The translations under genes were made by a program, and so were the position numbers. A stretch of 64,000 nt of DNA from Neodiprion pinetum. Lineage: Eukaryota; Arthropoda; Insecta; Hymenoptera; Diprionidae. Shown here in pieces: positions 32,071 to 41,814 of this stretch; within the stretch, counting starts at the first letter, position 1, and each line of letters opens with the position of its first letter. The stretch lies in contig NC_060232.1 in the NCBI RefSeq assembly GCF_021155775.2, positions 18,545,922-18,609,921 on the forward strand. The letters run 5' to 3'. The notes under the pieces are model-generated. The model did not search any database. It was not told the origin of the DNA and saw only the letters and a program-made list of their open reading frames with translations.

Positions 32071-32664
32071 CTTATTCTTTGTGCCGACAAGCCACAATCA
32101 AAAAATAAAAAATTACATGATAAAGTGCACAAAAAACATTAAAAATGTTCCGGAACCGGAGCAGAAGTACAGATTCGGGAAAAGAAAACGACCGAGGACT
32201 ACTGGAAAAACGAATAAAACGATAGGAACGAAAATTGGCGAAGAAAAAGACGAAAAAGAAACGACGTCGCAGGCACGCCTCGTCGTCGTCGTCAGACTCG
32301 CACTCGCCCCAAGATCATAACGTCGAAAAGAGAAGACGCGGGTATAAATCCCCGACGAGAAACTGGGAAACTGACAGTTTTTCACGGAATAATATGGAAA
32401 ATGGTAAGTTGTCTCCCCGCTATCCTCGGAATCCCCATGAATGGGAGAGGAAGAGGGAAATATTTTGCAGGTTAGGTCGTCTTACCCGTCAAGCGTGATC
32501 ATTTCGCTGTGGCGAATTCGGCACTCTGCACGGGCTGTGCCCTTAGAAAGGAGTTGTAACTCATGCCCAACAAATTGGAAAATCCAAAACGATGCCACTC
32601 GTAAGGTTTCAACCAATCGAGGAAGCTATAGCGATGGCAAAAATGTATAAATATATATATGTAT
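32071..32664 (+). other. Segment with an Arg/Ser/Lys-rich frame and a possible intron
   Basis: A frame at 32235-32498 encodes a very basic, RS-rich 87-aa protein (KKTKKKRRRRH, then SSSSSDSHSP). A GGTAAGTT at about 32403 and a TTTTGCAGGTT at about 32465 could be splice sites. The stretch lies between MITE A and the LTR-like block and resembles a retroelement gag/leader or a captured gene piece. No family was recognised. Confidence 0.35.
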
Positions 32665-34530
32665 TGTAACGTGGCATTTTTACTGCGCGTTCCACACGTC
32701 TCCCCGAACTCTAGGCGGACCATAAACTTAGGGAGCCCGCGGAGCAGACCGCGGTTCATTTCGAAAACTAGCGCCAGGACAACAGTCACGCATCTGAGAC
32801 TCTAAGAGGGGACCATCGTCGGTCTAGCGAATAAGACTTTTCAGGATTTTTGTTTATTTTTTGTTTGTGGCGAGTGAATGCGGCCTCAGACAGGGGATCG
32901 GCAGCAAATTCAAACGACGTTACTGGATGGCAATCGCGGCGGATCGCGACGAAAGGAGGGCCTCACACGAGGCTACGGAGAGAGCGTCAACGGAGAGCTC
33001 TGCCGCGAGGGAATCCAAGGCGGACGAGATTTCCGGTGGTGGCCGGCGAGCCGTAGCCGCCCCTCCCCCCCGCCGTCGCCCAACTGACGACAGGTACCCT
33101 CGCGAAGTCGTCACCACGCCACAGCGAAGCTACGGGGTACCGGAGACTGGCCAGCCAATCAACACCCCGCGACAGCGGAATTCAACGATAGCGATACGCT
33201 AGACTGTAAGAATTTCGTAACGAGAACCCCATTAGATCGGGGGAATTTTGACTACGGATAGCGCCTATGTTCGGGGCATGTTCGAATTGCGGCTCCGATT
33301 TGGAGGACTCGTCACTTGAGTCCTGGCGAAATCGCGTAGTGGGTGGTCGTGGATCGAGCTTAGTGACAAAAGAAAAAAAAAAGAGAGAAACAGCGTGCTA
33401 TGGCTGCAATGGGAGTCGGGGAATTCCTCGGGTGGCTACGAAGTGGTAATCGCTTGTAATTCTTTGCGGGCATATTTCGAGCGCAAGTTAGATTGGCACC
33501 CTGATAAACGGTCGGCCCACTTAATCTTGGAGTTAGAGTAGCGCTCGAAATCTGTTTCCGATCTCCTTGATGATGACCGTAGCCTGAGTTTTCGCGATAA
33601 CGCGTAGAGTCAAGTTGATCCCTGTAAAGTCTCGCGTAGAGTCACGGTTTCGAGTGGGGAACAATTTCGGTTCGAAATTGAGTGCGGCCAAATTCCGCTA
33701 CACGGGGTCTCGTCGAGTCTGCGTACGTAAAAAGGGTCACTTTTCGGGGGGGGGGAGGGGTCGCGTGTTACTGTGCGTGGATGCTCGGTTTAGCGGGAAG
33801 GGTTGCGAACTTTGTGGAAATAGTGACTACGACTGGAGCTCGGATGCGTCATAATACGCTACAAACCCGCACGATCAGAAAAGCTTCCTAGAGTTATTAA
33901 TTCGGTCGCGATTAGCGCGTCGAGCCACGTCTTTTTGGTTTAGTTTACGAATTCTTGTGCATCAGTAAGGTGGCGAATAGCGCCCGTAGAAATAAGATAT
34001 CACCTGGATTTAACCACGATTGCGATTAGCGCATCGATTATGATCTAGATCACGTTTTTGTTTAGCTGTTTATAATTAAGTGACGATTAGCGTCGTAGTC
34101 GAGGACGATCGCGGGCAGCGCATCGAGTCCAAATCTTGTTTTTGGGTTTTTGCGAGTTAGGGTATTATTAAGACGGCGACTAGCGCACGTAGGCCGTAGA
34201 GGCCTCCTAGATTTATTCACCTTTTTTTTTTATTTTGTTTGTTTCTCCCTTCCTTATTTCTTTTGGATTAAATTTAAGCATGCGTATTTGAAATCGCGAA
34301 GGACGACTTTCGCAGTAGTATTGTTATTTTTATTTTTATTTTTTTTTTGTATTATCGCTGACGAGAAATGTATTATTGGAATTTTATAGTGATTTGGCCA
34401 AATCACACGTTGGCTCACTTGTGTTGCATCTCTCTTTACCCAAAAATTACCCGTCCCCTCTTCGCGGTACTGAGCTATCGAGTATATGGTCGCGGTATTT
34501 CGCATTACCGATTTCGAGGCGTGTTAATCA
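32665..34530 (+). repeat. LTR-like block, copy 1
   Basis: It begins TGTAACGTGGCA and matches 56957-58645 for about 1.7 kb with few differences (shared part ends at 34369). It contains a G-run at about 33746-33760, repeated GATTAGCGC-type motifs (33900-34180), and ends just before GGCGCCCAAC at 34536. This is the layout of a long LTR followed by a primer-binding site. Its 3' 200 bp resembles 44.6-44.83 kb. Whether it belongs to the DIRS or to a separate element is unclear; DIRS elements do not normally have LTRs. Confidence 0.65.
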
Positions 34531-34535
34531 CGCCA

Positions 34536-34545
34536 GGCGCCCAAC
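34536..34545 (+). promoter_or_regulatory. Primer-binding-site-like GGCGCCCAAC
   Basis: The motif lies just after the LTR-like block and equals positions 2-11 of the TGGCGCCCAAC site found at 23165. It supports reading the preceding block as an LTR primed by tRNA-Lys. One leading base differs. Confidence 0.45.
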
Positions 34546-34751
34546 AAATTTCGCGATATTGTTTTAGGTCCAGGGTACATCGTGGGCGCCGATTCATTGT
34601 GCTCGAGGTAAGTTCTCGGTCATTTTCTCCGAGTGACCGAAGAGCAGGGAAAATCCAAGTCACAGTATATATATATTTACACGAACATTATTGAACCGAA
34701 GCCGCAACTGTGTTGTATCACATAGAAAATATTTCTCATTTATGCATACAG

Positions 34752-35536
34752 GTCGGGCCTCAGGTTCACAAGCCGACGATACAGCGACCGGGGAAGTACC
34801 CGTCGTCGAACCGCAGGGAGACGCGCGACGCGCTGAAGACGTCGATCTCACAACTACGAGAGCAGAGACACCATCGAACCCAGGAGTCGATGAGTCAGGG
34901 GGCCTGGCAGAAACGTCCTCAAAGCTATGGCGAAACGGATTGCCCCAGACAGGGTCCTGGGACCGGAAATTCCAAAACCTATCGCGGTGCGATGGTAGGA
35001 AATACAAACAAGGTCTGCCACCAGAGCTAAAGACGTCAATCATCGAAAAATATCCTCCGCCAAGCAACTGCATGTTCATTGATCCGCCAAAAGTGAATCC
35101 CGAGCTAAAAGCGGCCTCAGCGGAGGCGGTCGTAAAATGAGATAACCGCATCATCTCAAAACAAGAAAGGATTGCAGCATGCCTTTCCGCTCAAGGGAAA
35201 GCTTTGGCAACAATCATAAAAAGGGATAACGACGCCGACCTTGCATTAATAGAATCGATCAGCGACACGGCGAGACTTCTCGCAGATCTTCAACGCCAAG
35301 ACACCGCAGTAAGGAAAAGCCTTATCTTAGCGCCGCTAAAAATATCGGTGAAGGACGTACTGCAAAATTCAACAACAGACGAATGGCTATGCGGAAAGGA
35401 TCTCGAGGATCGGTTGCGGTCAGCCAAAAATTTGGAACGGTCACTTAATGAGCTAAAACCTGCAACAAAAAATCAAACACCAAAGAATTCAAAAAACTTC
35501 AAGACCCCGCCGCGTTACCAAGCGCAAAAAACATAA
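34752..35536 (+). pseudogene. DIRS ORF1 (gag-like), one in-frame TGA
   Basis: The frame (open from at least 34691) includes a PPKVNPELKAASAEAVVK stretch and, after the TGA at 35138-35140, IAACLSAQGKALATII, SISDTARLLADLQRQ and EWLCGKDLEDRL. This ladder of helical motifs is characteristic of the DIRS ORF1 protein. A splice acceptor-like sequence precedes 34752 and a donor-like GAGGTAAGT lies near 34606, so the leader may be spliced. The TGA stands where an Arg codon (CGA) would fit. Confidence 0.75.
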
Positions 35537-35689
35537 TCGGGGATGACCGGGGGGCAGAAATACACAGGATTTCAAGCGCAGAAGAAATACCCATCCCAGC
35601 GAACACAGCCGAGCCAATCACATCACAAACCGTATCAGTGAAGAGACAACAACTCTCAGAAGCGACGACGGGAAACCTTGTAGGTATCA

Positions 35690-37590
35690 CAGCAGGTAAA
35701 TTACAATTTTTCTTAAAAAATTGGTGAGCAATAACGTCGGATCAAAAGATCCTTTCATGGATCGAGAGATACGAAATACCGTTTTCACTAACAGTCGAAC
35801 AAAACAGGGTGCCTATCGAACCCGCGCGGTTCCCCTCAGAAAAACAAGAAACCTCAAAACTAATAGACGAACTGCTCAGAAAAGGAGCCATCGCTAAATG
35901 TAATCCGGCAAAAAATCAATTCATCTCAAACATTTTCTTACGACCGAAACCCGACGGTTCGAAGCGGTTGATTATAAATTTGAAGGAACTGAACGCTTTC
36001 GTCATAACGGAACATTTTAAAATGGAAGACCGGAAAACGGCTCTCAGACTCATAAGCCCTCAGTGCTTTATGGCCACTTTGGACCTTAAAGACGCGTATT
36101 ACCTGATTCCACTCGCGAAAACACACAGAAAATACATACGGTTCCAGTTCGATCAACAATATTTTGAATTTACATGTTTGCCGTTCGGCCTTAGCGTCGC
36201 TCCGTTGGTTTTTACGAAAGTAATGAAACCAATAATTTCGCACCTGAGGAAAAGAGGATATTTGTCCGTGCTATATCTCGATGATTTTTTACTTTTTGGA
36301 GATACGTACACCACGTGCCAAGATAACGTCAGAGAGACTTGCAAACTCCTGAAAAAACTAAGATTCATTATAAACGAAAATAAAAGTCAAATCACTCCGT
36401 CCCAACGTTGCAAATTTTTAGGATTTTATTTTTATTCCGTACGATGGACTGTAGAATATACAAAAGAGAAAAACGAAAGTATCAAAGAAAAAAGCGCTCA
36501 GTTGAAAGCTCGAGATTCCGTAAAAATTCGAGAATTTGCACAATTCCTCGGTACTTTAGTGTCAGCGTGCTTTGCGGTCAACTACGGCTGGGGCCATACT
36601 AAAGCTTTTAAGCGAGGAAAATACTTAGCCCTCACGTCCAACGGGGGAAAATATGAGGGATACATGAATGTACCGGAAACTCTTTCGCCGGATCTCGCCT
36701 GGTGGGAAACAAAGATTGAATCCTCAATAAACCCAATTCGAGATTCGAATTTTACTCTTGAGATCTTTTCGGACGCCTCGCTATCGGGATGGGGAGTATA
36801 TTGCAAAGGTGAAAGATCTCAGGGACACTGGAATGAGAACAAACGTCTGTTCCATATAAATTACCTCGAGCTATTAGCAGCCTTTTTTAGCCTCAAATGC
36901 TTCGCGAAAAACTTGGAAAACCGTCAGATACTTCTTAGAATAGAAAATAAAACCGCGATCTCGTACATCAATCGAGAAGGAGGAATTCAATTCCCCCACT
37001 TAAACAAAGTAACAAGAAATATCTGGGATTGGTGCGAAAATAAAAACATATGAGTATTTGCGTCTTATATAAGTTCAAAAATGAACGTAGAAGCGGATGA
37101 AGAATCCCGCAGATTGGAACCGGAAACCGAATTCGAATTAGAAAACACAACTTTTCGAATGATTGTTGAAAAATTCGGGATGCCTGAGATAGACTTATTT
37201 GCGAGTCGAAAAAACGCGAAATGCAAAAAATATATTTCTTGGCGAAGAGACCCTGGGTCTGTAGCGGTAGACGCTTTTACGGTCCCATGGCACCAATATT
37301 TCTACGCTTTTCCACCCTTTTCACTAATTTTACGCATACTACAAAAAATCGAACGCGAAGAAGCGCAAGGGATCGTAGTAGTACCAGAGTGGCCAGCTCA
37401 ACCCTGGTACCCCAAATTTCAGGCAATGCTCGTTGCAGAGCCCATTGTCTTCAAACCTAACATTAACTTAATAATTTCTTCTAACAGGGGACCTCACGCA
37501 ATTTGGCAGAACATTTCCCTGGTTGCCGGAAAGGTATCGAGCAGGCATTCGAGAGGAGAAAATTACCAGAAACAGCAATCCAGATTATGA
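35690..37590 (+). pseudogene. DIRS reverse transcriptase-RNase H polyprotein, two in-frame TGAs
   Basis: One frame runs from about 35690 to 37590 with TGA at 35725-35727 and 37051-37053. The RT has RLIINLKELNAF, LDLKDAYYLIPL, the CLPFGLSVAPLVFTK block and the catalytic YLDD. RNase H starts at IFSDASLSGWG, with LELLAAFF following. The 3' part has EIDLFASRKNAKC and an AFPPF/PEWPAQPW block, the region described in DIRS1 as methyltransferase-like. At 37051 the stop stands where Trp is usual. It overlaps the recombinase frame by 88 bp. Confidence 0.85.
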
Positions 37591-38495
37591 TATCATCCGT
37601 AAGCGAATCGTCGCTTAAACAATATGACGGCGCGTTAAAACGCTGTTGGATCCATTGCTCCGAGAATAATATTTCTCCATACGAAGCAACGGTGTCAGAT
37701 ATTTTAAAGTTCCTCGCAAAGACATACGACACGGGAGCCTCCCATGGGTCGGTCAACACCCTCAGATCCGCAATTTCGCTTATTATCGGGCCGGAAGTGG
37801 GACAAGATCACCACATCAAAAGGTTTTCCAAAGCAGTACACAGCTTGAGACTAACGAGACCAAAATACGATTCAATCTGGGAACCAAAGATTGTTCTTAA
37901 TTATTTCAAGTCTCTGCCAAAAAATGAAGATCTCTCGCTGAAAGATTTAACCATGAAACTGATTACCCTGCTAGCCTTAATCACGGGACATAGGATGCAG
38001 ACATACTCAAAAATCAACATCGAGAATATTCAAAGAGTGGGAAATGCGTTCGAGATTAGGATCCCGGACCGAATCAAAACTACGGGCGCTAATCAAAAAC
38101 AGCCGCTATTAATCATACCCTTCTACGCGGAAGACGAAAAATTTTGTTCGGCATCAGCCTTACAAAACTATCTGGAGAGAACGAAAACCTCAAGAGGCTC
38201 CACGATAGATCTCTTCCTATGGTTCAAAAAACCATTTCAAGCCGTCTCATCGCAAACCCTGAGTCGATGGGTCAAATTAACATTGAAAAATAGCGGAGTA
38301 AATACGGACAAATTTACAGCACACAGCACACGTCACGCATCCACGACTGCAGCGAAAAGAAACAACATCGATATAGAAACGATAAGAAAAACTGCAGGCT
38401 GGACAACGGGATCTGAAACCTTCGCAAAATTTTATCATTTAAATGTTAGTGGAGATAAGGATTCTTACGCACGAGCGATCTTGAACTCGCAATAA
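37503..38495 (+). CDS. DIRS tyrosine recombinase
   Basis: The 330-aa frame is intact. Residues of the tyrosine-recombinase active site are visible: Arg in ITGHRMQ (about residue 160), the H-x-x-R box in HSTRHAS (about residue 280), then Trp in KTAGWTTGS and the nucleophilic Tyr in FAKFYHL near the C-terminus. It would integrate the circular DIRS cDNA without a target duplication. The first Met lies within the end of the upstream frame, so reinitiation or spliced expression is likely. Confidence 0.9.
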   Translation: MAEHFPGCRKGIEQAFERRKLPETAIQIMISSVSESSLKQYDGALKRCWIHCSENNISPYEATVSDILKFLAKTYDTGASHGSVNTLRSAISLIIGPEVGQDHHIKRFSKAVHSLRLTRPKYDSIWEPKIVLNYFKSLPKNEDLSLKDLTMKLITLLALITGHRMQTYSKINIENIQRVGNAFEIRIPDRIKTTGANQKQPLLIIPFYAEDEKFCSASALQNYLERTKTSRGSTIDLFLWFKKPFQAVSSQTLSRWVKLTLKNSGVNTDKFTAHSTRHASTTAAKRNNIDIETIRKTAGWTTGSETFAKFYHLNVSGDKDSYARAILNSQ

Positions 38496-38506
38496 CATTA
38501 GTAGTG

Positions 38507-39297
38507 TTAAGGTAGTACCGTGATAGCAGCAGTCCTCAACTTCCAGAGAAATATCCCCTGTATAAAACATTATAACTGAAGTAAAAAGTAGTTGAGATAC
38601 AGTACATCTTTGCGCCTCCTCTCACATGCGCAGAAGTATAAAAATTTTCCCATTGCGTCTTTTGTCTGAGTTGGTAACGTTGCATTCTAACTCAGTATCT
38701 CTTGCCCCTCAAGCATGTGTTGTAGAGAAATGTATTGTTATGAAATCAATTTGAGATTAGTTATAATTCGAGACTGAAAATAATACACAATGACTTCGCG
38801 ATTAAAACCTGTTCCGTAACCTATATCCGCAAAGTTCTGACATTTATTTCAATTCGTTGGGCCTTTATGGCATTTTAAACTTCCCGCGTAGGGCAACGTT
38901 GCCAAGTCACTACTTCTCACGGGTCAGGTTATGAGAGAAAGTTTGAAAATCATTAAAAGCAACAAACTTTAAGAATTATTTACAAAAAAATGAATACTGC
39001 TTGTTCATGTTTTTTTTGAAAAAAATTACTTGTTATATCCTCAATTAATAATTCTCAGTTTTTAAAAAAAATTCTAAGAAAAGTATGGCTGTTATTAAAT
39101 AAAATGCTCACTCTAACTACGGTCGGGATAGCGAATACATGTAAATTGTACGACTTTTGATCGCTAATATTGCAAAATTTAGTACCGCAAGGACTATTAA
39201 AAAAAATTCCTACGTATAAAGGACACTTCAAATTAGGTGTATTCAAAAATTGAAAGATATTGTAAGAAAAGTGATTTATCACGGTACTACCTTAAGA
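38507..39297. mobile_element. TTAA-flanked MITE, about 790 bp
   Basis: TTAAGGTAGTACCGTGATA at 38507 and its inverted copy TATCACGGTACTACCTTAA ending near 39296 form perfect terminal repeats with TTAA at each end. The AT-rich interior has no gene. TTAA flanks suggest piggyBac mobilisation. It begins only about 10 bp after the DIRS recombinase stop. Confidence 0.8.
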
Positions 39298-39392
39298 CAC
39301 AACGTGTAGCACAAAAATAATAAATAATATTGGTTGCCGTTATTAGCTTTAAACGTCTACCAGTTGATCTCGAGGAAGAGGCGCGTAATACA

Positions 39393-39703
39393 ATCAAATG
39401 ATTAAACGAACTTACCAAGTAAAGTTCTATCATAATTGTATGAAGCGCCTCTTCCGAGATGATCAACACCCACCCAAAAATACCCATCTAATAAACGATT
39501 ACATACCCCTAATACAACGGCAACGCTTTCAAAGAATGACTAGATCTAGGGGACAAGGGTGCAGGGCCGACTTTTTCGATATATAAATATGAAATATGTG
39601 GCGACATCGGTGTGGAGTAGGGGCACTACCAGTTGATCATCTCGGAAGAGGCGCTTCATACAATTATGATAGAACTTCACTTGGTAAGTTCGTTTAATCA
39701 TTT
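39393..39703. mobile_element. MITE B, about 310 bp with 65-bp inverted ends
   Basis: The left end (GATTAAACGAACTTACCAAG ... ATTGTATGAAGCGCCTCTTCC) and the right end (its inverted copy at about 39640-39700) match closely. Its right half repeats MITE A in inverted sense, so A and B belong to one family sitting next to each other. The gene is interrupted exactly at its right edge. Confidence 0.75.
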
Positions 39704-40084
39704 AATTATCACGGACTATCCTGGGAAGGTGGCGATTTACCTTTTGATAAGTTTGAATTTACCATCAAATGCGTGTCACTGCGTAATGCTTCAACAGTTT
39801 ACGTAAAAGGTTTGGAGAAGAAAATTTGGGTGCAGAAAATTCTGGGTGAAAAAGATGAAGTCGTTGATTTGATGGATTTGGGTTATCCGTCGTTGCAGAA
39901 ATTGAACGAAATGTCAGATACTAATTCAAACTCTTCCCATCGTGCTATATTACGTCCACATTGTGCAGTTGAAAACGTATTGTTACTGTGGAATTTTCTG
40001 TTGAAACACAAAAGTCGATCAGTGTCTACTCGAACAATTCTTCATTCCCGTTGTCTAAAGAGTGGTCACGATACCGTTGAGTAA
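39704..40084 (+). pseudogene. Polinton terminal conserved protein, 3' part
   Basis: The frame continues the gene cut at 31940, starting with a YHGLSWE-like block, then CVSLRNASTVYVKGLEKKIW and the C-terminal tail that ends at 40084. It matches copy 1 (4109-4500) over its length and is itself open. It is the last Polinton gene before the terminal repeat. Confidence 0.75.
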
Positions 40085-40179
40085 GAAACATGTAATTACA
40101 CTCATATATTAGCATTACGGATTCTATGTAAAACTGTGATCTTAAGTTTTTTTTAAGTGAAATATTTTTCATCATCAAT

Positions 40180-41007
40180 ATCAAGCGTTAATTCAGAACC
40201 TCTGTCCTGCCAGTTAAGAGTTTATCTCGGAAGCCTTCAAAAATCAACGTCACGCCGGAATCCTTTGGCCACGGGTCGCTCAACGTCAAGTCGAAACTCG
40301 TCGGACGATTCCGAGTATTGTTTTCGTCGGACGATTCCGAGAGTTGTTTGTCGACCTAATATTCGTTCAAGGCCAAAGCAGGTCTCTTTCACGGTTACAG
40401 AACCTTTCAGAATTTTACGTCGCACCGAAATCCTTTGACCGCGTGCCGCTCAACGGCAAGTCGAAACTCGTCGGACGTTTCGAGTATTGTTTTCGTCGAA
40501 TAATTCCGAGAAATATTTTTTCGGCTTAAATTCGTTCAAGGTCGTTGCATGAGCCTCCCAACATCGTACCTCTCCCTCGAAACCTCTCGATCGTCGGAGA
40601 ATCTTCTCCAACCTTCTGGAAGCTCAACCTGACATGTGCGAGGATTCTCGGTCGAACCTCCAATGATTTACGGCGTGCGCTTGAACGCCCGAGGATTCAC
40701 TGGGTGCACTTGGTATTGTAGTTACTCGATCCCGCTCGATGAGTATGGTAACCGAGAGCGCTATTCATCTGGTAAGAGTAAGACACAAGGTAACTGATGG
40801 CTAATTTCACACACTTCTTATCGACGAAAAATGCACGAGGGATAAAAACTACGGCAATTTTGGGGATTTATTACCAACGATCACGGTCATTGGGGAGATT
40901 TTTTACCGACAAGCGGTAGACAGAGAGCATTTTATCTGACGAGGGCGGGGGTAATCTTCAAGGGCTTGCGTCTGGGTAGAGCTTTGCCAGTAAAAAAGGT
41001 GTTTCTA
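40180..41007 (-). repeat. Right terminal inverted repeat of Polinton copy 2
   Basis: Reading outwards it passes two units of CCTTTGGCCACGGGTCGCTC / GTCGAAACTCGTCGGACG, an AATCTTCTCCAACCTTCTGG segment and GAGAGCATTTTATCTGACGA, ending near AAAAAAGGTGTTT. This is the reverse complement of the order at 16.19-16.92 kb. The outer end abuts a MITE. Confidence 0.85.
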
Positions 41008-41572
41008 CACGGAAAAAAAAATTCTGTTCGGCGAGCTGTATTCTACAGCTCCAGTAACTATACGCACTCTACGGTCTATCTTGTAGTTACAGCAACTATA
41101 TATTAGTCAGCTCTGATAGCTGCAAGTTGTTCAGCTCTCACAGCTGAATGGTTTTGCTCTAAGAGCTGTAAGTTGCGCTGTGCTCTGGTGCGTTGACATA
41201 TTTCATAACCTTCAAATTTCATGAGTATGATTTAAATACAGTTGATAGATAATTGTTTAAATAGTCCATTCAAATATGTAAATGACACTGAATAAATAAT
41301 GATAATAATGATGAAAAATAATACTAATAGCAATATAATTGTACTATTTAATAATAAGCGCTGTGAGCGGAGCCGAAAAATTCTGGTCTAGCTCTTCGAA
41401 CGAAGCTGTTTAGCTGAGAGAGCTGAACAACGTACAGCTATGACAGCTGACTAACAGTCAGTTGTACGAACCATGCAGTGCTCTTCCAATAACAGAACGT
41501 TTAGTTCGACGAACTGTTTACAAGTAACTATCTAATATTTAGTTCCACGAGTTGAATTTTTTTTTCCGTGTA
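41007..41572. mobile_element. MITE with ACACGGAAAAAAAAATTC termini, 566 bp
   Basis: The ends are an 18-bp inverted repeat, with TA on both sides. Inside, GAGAGCTGAAC/GTTCAGCTCTC-type palindromic motifs and AGTTCCACGAGTTGAA recur on both arms, so much of the element can fold. No transposase is present. It lies at the very end of the Polinton, possibly having landed on its terminus. Confidence 0.8.
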
Positions 41573-41814
41573 CACAGAATCCCCCTCGTATTACTACTCA
41601 TTATTACCTATGTACACAGAGGCCAATTACAGTCCATTTCAGAAAATTTCAACGACTTTCATCCACGCATCCAATTCACGTGTGAAATAGAAGAAGATAA
41701 AAAAAAATAGTTTCTTGGACACCATGGTCTAAAACGTAACAATACAATATATATGTATATAAAAAAAAGGTATAAAAGGTATAAAACGGTATAAAAAAAG
41801 CACATGGTCTGGAC

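Larger units (their letters stand above)
34560..38500 (+). mobile_element. DIRS-type tyrosine-recombinase retrotransposon
   Basis: Three overlapping frames encode a gag-like ORF1, RT-RNase H with a downstream DIRS-specific domain, and a tyrosine recombinase. There is no DDE integrase, which separates it from Gypsy. Terminal repeats could not be located with confidence; the left edge may include sequence back to the LTR-like block, and a TTAA MITE begins directly after the recombinase. Only three in-frame TGA codons disrupt the coding capacity. Confidence 0.85.
31941..39703. mobile_element. 7.8-kb composite insertion splitting a Polinton gene
   Basis: The Polinton frame stops after CATGG at 31940 and resumes with AATTATCACGG at 39704; an AATT is present at both edges (31941-31944 and 39704-39707) as a possible target duplication. 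Inside lie two MITE copies of one family, an LTR-like block, a DIRS element and a TTAA MITE. The left MITE end matches both 39347-39392 and 39535-39690 in inverted sense. Confidence 0.8.
16187..41007 (+). mobile_element. Polinton (Maverick), copy 2, with nested insertions
   Basis: Two diverged inverted terminal repeats bound a set of Polinton genes: PolB, integrase, a conserved hypothetical, PLA2-like, hydrophobic protein, protease, minor capsid, major capsid and the terminal conserved gene. Subtracting the insertions at about 20.98-23.3, 25.12-27.91 and 31.94-39.70 kb leaves about 12 kb, short of the 15-20 kb usual for the family; the PolB C-terminus and a packaging ATPase are missing. All genes are broken. 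The exact outer termini are uncertain by a few bases because a MITE sits at the right end. Confidence 0.88.

Noticed and set aside
33615..33891. Short proteins in the LTR-like block, repeated at 57899-58175
   Set aside because: The same frames appear in both copies only because the DNA is repeated; composition is not protein-like and they overlap in two frames.
37221..37460. 79-codon frame overlapping the DIRS RT frame
   Set aside because: It lies in another frame of the conserved DIRS domain and has no motif of its own.
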